Below, one piece after another: positions 6,198 through 8,611 of a stretch of 8,611 nucleotides of DNA; the stretch's first letter is position 1, and every line of letters begins with the position of its first letter. Under the pieces are notes generated by a model. It made no database searches. It was given only the letters and a program-made list of their open reading frames with translations, and was not told the origin of the DNA. The DNA is taken from the NCBI GenBank assembly GCA_014729455.1, contig WJJW01000130.1, forward strand, positions 1-8,611, written 5' to 3'. The DNA comes from Candidatus Eiseniibacteriota bacterium. GTDB lineage: Bacteria > Eisenbacteria > RBG-16-71-46 > CAIMUX01 > VGJL01. A program made the position numbers and the translations under genes.

Positions 6198-7253
6198 ATG
6201 GGTCTCACCGAACAGGCCGTCGAGGCGCTGCGGACGGTCCCCTTCCCGGGTCTGGGACGCGACATCGTCGCGCTGGGATACGTGAAGGACATCCAGGAGC
6301 GGGACGGGCGTGCCGTCGTCTCGATCGAGATGTCGACCAAGCTGCCGGAAGCCGCCGACCGGATCCGGCAGGCGGCCGGGGACGCCCTCGACCGGGCCGG
6401 GGTCCCGCACGAGCTGGAGATCCAGGTCCGGAGTCCCGCCGCGGAGGCCCCGGCGCCCGAGGCGCCGCAACCCCAACCGCAACCGACGCCGGCGCTCCTC
6501 CAGGACGTACCGGTCAAGATCGCGGTCGCAAGCGGCAAGGGAGGGGTCGGCAAGTCGACGGTCGCCGTCAACCTGGCGCTGGCGTTCGCGCGGCAGGGCG
6601 GAAAGGTCGGTCTGCTGGACTGCGACGTCTACGGTCCGAGCGTTCCCCTGATGATGGGAATGGAGAGCGAGCGCCCGGAGGTCCGCGACGGGAAGCTCGT
6701 TCCGCTCTCGCGATACGACGTCCGGACGATCTCGATCGGCTATCTGATCGACCGGGAGACCCCCGTGATCTGGAGGGGGCCGATGGCCGGCAAGGCGCTC
6801 GACCAGCTCATGGGGGAGGTCGACTGGACGGGGGTGGAGATGCTGATCCTGGACCTGCCGCCCGGAACCGGCGACATCCAGATCACGCTCGCGCAGAAGA
6901 TCTCCCTGAGCGGAGCCGTCGTCGTGACGACCCCGCAGGACGTCGCCCTGATCGATGCGGCGAAGGGGGTCTCGATGTTCCACAAGGTCGACGTGTCCGT
7001 GCTCGGGATCGTCGAGAACATGAGCGCCTTCGCCTGCCCGCACTGCGGCGAGACGACCGAGATCTTCCGTTCCGGAGGCGGGCGGAGGGAGGCCGAACGA
7101 CTCGGGATCCCGCTGCTCGGCAGCATCCCGATCGATCCGCGGATCCCGGTCGGAGGGGACACGGGCGTGCCGATCGTGGTGCAGGATCCCGATTCGGCGC
7201 CCGGGCGCGCCTTTCTGGATGCCGCCCGGGCGATCCGGGAGCGGATCCGGTGA
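6198..7253 (+). CDS. mrp: Mrp/ApbC-type Fe-S cluster carrier P-loop ATPase
   Basis: A 351-residue protein of the Mrp/NBP35 family: cytoplasmic ATPases, active as dimers, that carry and hand over Fe-S clusters. Residues 1-78 are a MIP18 (DUF59)-like domain with GRDIVALGYVKDI; 80-103 are a Pro/Ala/Gln linker; the P-loop domain follows. It carries the deviant Walker A GKGGVGKST (113-121), the D-C-D-VYGPSVP segment (141-150), Walker B-like LILDLPPGTGD (216-226), and the dimer-interface cluster motif CPHC (280-283) in the family context ENMSAFACPHCG. The MIP18 domain lacks the usual DP and TPxCP motifs (here FPG and STKLP). Start ATG 6198 has a doubled AGGAGG-like ribosome binding site (6187-6196). 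An upstream ATG at 6160 is out of frame. The stop overlaps the GTG of trmB (GTGA), so the two are coupled. Confidence 0.95.
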   Translation: MGLTEQAVEALRTVPFPGLGRDIVALGYVKDIQERDGRAVVSIEMSTKLPEAADRIRQAAGDALDRAGVPHELEIQVRSPAAEAPAPEAPQPQPQPTPALLQDVPVKIAVASGKGGVGKSTVAVNLALAFARQGGKVGLLDCDVYGPSVPLMMGMESERPEVRDGKLVPLSRYDVRTISIGYLIDRETPVIWRGPMAGKALDQLMGEVDWTGVEMLILDLPPGTGDIQITLAQKISLSGAVVVTTPQDVALIDAAKGVSMFHKVDVSVLGIVENMSAFACPHCGETTEIFRSGGGRREAERLGIPLLGSIPIDPRIPVGGDTGVPIVVQDPDSAPGRAFLDAARAIRERIR

Positions 7254-7948
7254 CCGACCCGCTCGGGACGAACCCGTGGATCCTCGAGCTCGCCGAGCGG
7301 AGTCCACCCCTGCGGTGGGACGAGGTGTTCGCCTGTCCCATCGAGCGGGTCGAGCTGGAGATCGGGTCGGGGAAGGGGCGCTTCCTCCGCGACGAGGCGG
7401 AGCGGCGCCCCGAGACCGGGTTCCTCGGCGTGGAGCGGGCGGCGAAGTGGTTCACGATCTGCGCGAAGCGGCTCCGGCGCGACGGCAGGCCGAACGTGCG
7501 GGTCGTGCGGACCGACGCGTTTGATCTCCTGGCCCGCTGGATCCCGATCGGCGGCCTCGCGGCCGCGCACGTCCTCTACCCCGATCCCTGGCCGAAGAAG
7601 CGGCACGCGAAGCGGCGGCTCCTCGGACCGGTCCTCTTCGACCTGGTCGCCCGCGCCCTCCGGCCCGCGGGGAGCTTCCACGTCGCGACCGACGTCGACT
7701 GGTACTTCGAGGAGGCGACCGACGCGCTGGGACGCCATGCCTGCTTCATCGCCGAGGAGGTCCGGATTCTCGAGGGGACTTCGATCGAGACGAACTACTC
7801 GATCAAGTACGAGAAGCAGGGGCGTCGGCTCCACCTCGCTCGCTATCTCCGGAGCGACGCGCCGGCCCCCGCCATTCCGCCCCCACCATCTCGGATCCGG
7901 AGGTCCGCCAGTACCGTCCCTTCTCCCGCGCCAGCAGCCGGGCCATGA
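7250..7948 (+). CDS. trmB: tRNA (guanine-N7-)-methyltransferase TrmB
   Basis: A 232-residue SAM-dependent enzyme that makes m7G, usually at position 46 in the variable loop of tRNA. Motifs are SAM-binding ELEIGSGKGRFL (35-46), FLGVER (58-63), the family signature YPDPWPKKRHAKRRL (110-124), FHVATDVDWYFEEA (143-156), and TNYSIKYEKQGRRLHLARY (181-199), which carries the conserved T-x-Y and G. The start is GTG 7250, overlapping the mrp stop by four bases, with GGGAG at 7237-7241. The conserved domain ends near residue 203 (about 7858). The last 29 residues are a Pro/Ala/Ser tail without family support, because the frame runs on into the 3' end of the opposite-strand HTH-DUF2087 gene before meeting TGA at 7946-7948. 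The tail is probably dispensable read-through sequence (inference). Confidence 0.95.
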   Translation: MTDPLGTNPWILELAERSPPLRWDEVFACPIERVELEIGSGKGRFLRDEAERRPETGFLGVERAAKWFTICAKRLRRDGRPNVRVVRTDAFDLLARWIPIGGLAAAHVLYPDPWPKKRHAKRRLLGPVLFDLVARALRPAGSFHVATDVDWYFEEATDALGRHACFIAEEVRILEGTSIETNYSIKYEKQGRRLHLARYLRSDAPAPAIPPPPSRIRRSASTVPSPAPAAGP

Positions 7949-8351
7949 TCAGCTCCCGGCGGAGCGTGCAATGGTCGGAATGGAACCGGCCGAGAATCTC
8001 GTTGACCTCCTCCTCGGCATACTCCCGATCCGGCTCGAACGCCTCGGCCAGGATCCGCAGGACGACGGCGCGCTTGCCCCGCTTCGCCGGGATCTGCTTC
8101 AGGCGGCCCCCGACGAAGTAGTGGTTCCGGATCGCCTCCTCGGCCGGGACGCCCGGGACCCGGGGATGGTTGGACGCCGCGCGCAACCAGGCGTTCAGCT
8201 CCCCTTCTTCGATCCTCCAGTCCTTTCCGATCTTGTAGGCCGGAATGTCACCGGCCTGGAGTTTGCGGACGAGGACCTGGTGGTTGATTCGCAGGACCGC
8301 GGCGACCTCGGCCGCCGTGAGGAACCGTTTCTTGGAAAAGGAACTCTGCAT
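7803..8351 (-). CDS. HTH (excisionase-type, HTH_17) DNA-binding protein with DUF2087 domain
   Basis: A 182-residue putative transcription regulator. Residues 10-56 form a MerR/excisionase-type winged helix: FLTAAEVAAVLRIN, then VRKLQAGDIPAYKIGKDWR and EELNAWL-like ending. Residues 78-149 match DUF2087, with FEPDREYAEEEVNEIL, FHSDHCTLRRELI and a closing GRYWR. DUF2087 commonly accompanies HTH domains in bacterial regulators and has no assigned ligand. The last 33 residues after YWR are a low-complexity Gly/Arg/Ala tail that lies over the trmB 3' end. The start ATG 8351 has GGAGG (8360-8364) eight bases upstream; a GTG at 8354 is an alternative with five-base spacing. It is divergent from the dCMP deaminase gene, so autoregulation or control of that neighbour is possible but unproven. 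Confidence 0.85.
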   Translation of the reverse strand: MQSSFSKKRFLTAAEVAAVLRINHQVLVRKLQAGDIPAYKIGKDWRIEEGELNAWLRAASNHPRVPGVPAEEAIRNHYFVGGRLKQIPAKRGKRAVVLRILAEAFEPDREYAEEEVNEILGRFHSDHCTLRRELIMARLLAREKGRYWRTSGSEMVGAEWRGPARRSGDSERGGADAPASRT

Positions 8352-8372
8352 CACGAATACCTCCGATATGGT

Positions 8373-8400
8373 AGTTTCCAGTATTTTTAAGGATTGTCAA
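8373..8400 (-). promoter_or_regulatory. predicted promoter of the HTH-DUF2087 gene in an AT-rich patch
   Basis: A perfect -35 TTGACA (8395-8400, minus strand) is followed after 16 bases by a weak -10, GAAACT (8373-8378). The -35 is centred on a 9-bp near-palindrome ATTG-T-CAAT (8393-8401). The patch from about 8365 to 8415 is far richer in A and T than the rest of the window. A strong -35 with a poor -10 is a pattern seen with MerR-like activators, but the assignment is tentative. Confidence 0.4.
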
Positions 8401-8457
8401 TGATTTTCCTGTACATCTCTCCTCGGCGGGTCCCCCGGCGACGGGGCCCCGGACGCG

Positions 8458-8466
8458 TGCTAGACT
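8458..8466 (+). promoter_or_regulatory. extended -10 promoter of the dCMP deaminase gene
   Basis: TGC followed by TAGACT makes an extended -10 element; no clear -35 is visible 17 bases upstream. Transcription would begin near 8473, right at the GGAGG (8475-8479) that precedes ATG 8487, giving a leader of about 14 bases. The remaining intergenic sequence between 8352 and 8486 is accounted for by this element and the opposite-facing promoter. Confidence 0.45.
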
Positions 8467-8486
8467 GCGCGGTCGGAGGAGAAGAG

Positions 8487-8611
8487 ATGGACCAACGGAT
8501 CGGCTGGCACGACTACTTCATGGGGATCGCGCGGGTCGTGGCGACCCGATCCACCTGCGACCGGAAGAACGTGGGGGCGGTGATCGTCCGGGACCGGACG
8601 ATCCTCTCGAC
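8487..8611 (+). CDS. comEB: dCMP deaminase (ComEB-like), N-terminal part, cut by window edge
   Basis: Forty-one residues are visible. WHDYFMGIARVVATRSTC followed by DRKNVGAVIVRD is the typical start of the deoxycytidylate deaminase family, which converts dCMP to dUMP as a source of dTMP. The zinc-binding HAE and PCxxC motifs would lie beyond the window and cannot be checked. ATG 8487 has GGAGG (8475-8479) seven bases upstream. ComEB-named relatives in Bacillus share this family but have no proven DNA-uptake role. Confidence 0.85.
   Translation, partial: MDQRIGWHDYFMGIARVVATRSTCDRKNVGAVIVRDRTILS

Noticed and set aside
6160..6285. ATG at 6160 as start of a short gene or leader peptide before mrp
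   Set aside because: It is out of frame with mrp, has no ribosome binding site and continues as a shadow over the mrp start.
4184..6571. 795-codon open frame on the minus strand, in another frame over maeB and the start of mrp
   Set aside because: Its translation is Arg/Gly/Pro-rich in the maeB region and it overlaps two well-supported genes. It is a GC-driven shadow.
6042..7307. 421-codon open frame antisense to mrp
   Set aside because: It is a shadow of mrp, rich in Arg, Asp and His, with no start signal.
7803..8351. HTH_17 protein as a phage or element excisionase
   Set aside because: No integrase, attachment repeat, tRNA target or other mobile gene is visible, and the attached DUF2087 domain and housekeeping neighbours fit a chromosomal regulator better.

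Overview
The window is a compact, GC-rich bacterial chromosome segment. I see no transposon, prophage, CRISPR array, tRNA or rRNA. GC is high throughout, except for a short AT-rich patch near 8365-8415. Almost every gene has a strong GGAGG-type ribosome binding site. Several gene starts are preceded by TATACT-like -10 boxes, which points to ordinary sigma-70-type transcription. The lineage cannot be fixed from sequence alone. GC content, tight gene packing and domain combinations such as TyrA-DUF2007 and HTH-DUF2087 would fit an uncultured high-GC phylum (for example the FCB/Eisenbacteria-like groups), but that is a weak guess.

Layout. (1) At the left edge, on the minus strand, is the N-terminal part of a GT-B (GT4-like) glycosyltransferase, cut by the window. 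(2) Divergent from it runs a plus-strand, translationally coupled trio: an ABC-2 type ATPase (390-1289), its NatB/YhaP-like permease (1286-2551), and a short plant/cyanobacterial-style TyrA dehydrogenase with a DUF2007 domain fused at its C-terminus (2533-3525). (3) Fifteen bases beyond it, on the opposite strand, ends a complete MaeB-type malic enzyme with the usual phosphotransacetylase-like C-terminal domain (3541-5808). (4) A 389-bp divergent intergenic region (5809-6197) holds back-to-back promoters, a long maeB leader and several palindromes. (5) Rightwards from it runs a coupled pair: an Mrp/ApbC Fe-S scaffold-type P-loop ATPase (6198-7253) and TrmB tRNA m7G46 methyltransferase (7250-7948). 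(6) The 3' end of trmB overlaps by 146 bp the 3' end of a minus-strand HTH-DUF2087 regulator (7803-8351). (7) Divergent from that, a dCMP deaminase (ComEB-like) begins at 8487 and runs off the window.

How the genes fit together: most are housekeeping (tyrosine synthesis, malate to pyruvate, Fe-S cluster delivery, tRNA modification, dTTP precursor supply). The unusual points are at the edges of known families. A DUF2007 domain sits where TyrA proteins often carry an ACT regulatory domain, and it has its own good internal ribosome binding site. There is also a deep convergent overlap of trmB with a DNA-binding regulator, and a palindrome over the predicted maeB transcription start. I did not find convincing evidence for a wholly new multi-gene system; the TyrA-DUF2007 arrangement is the best candidate for something undescribed.
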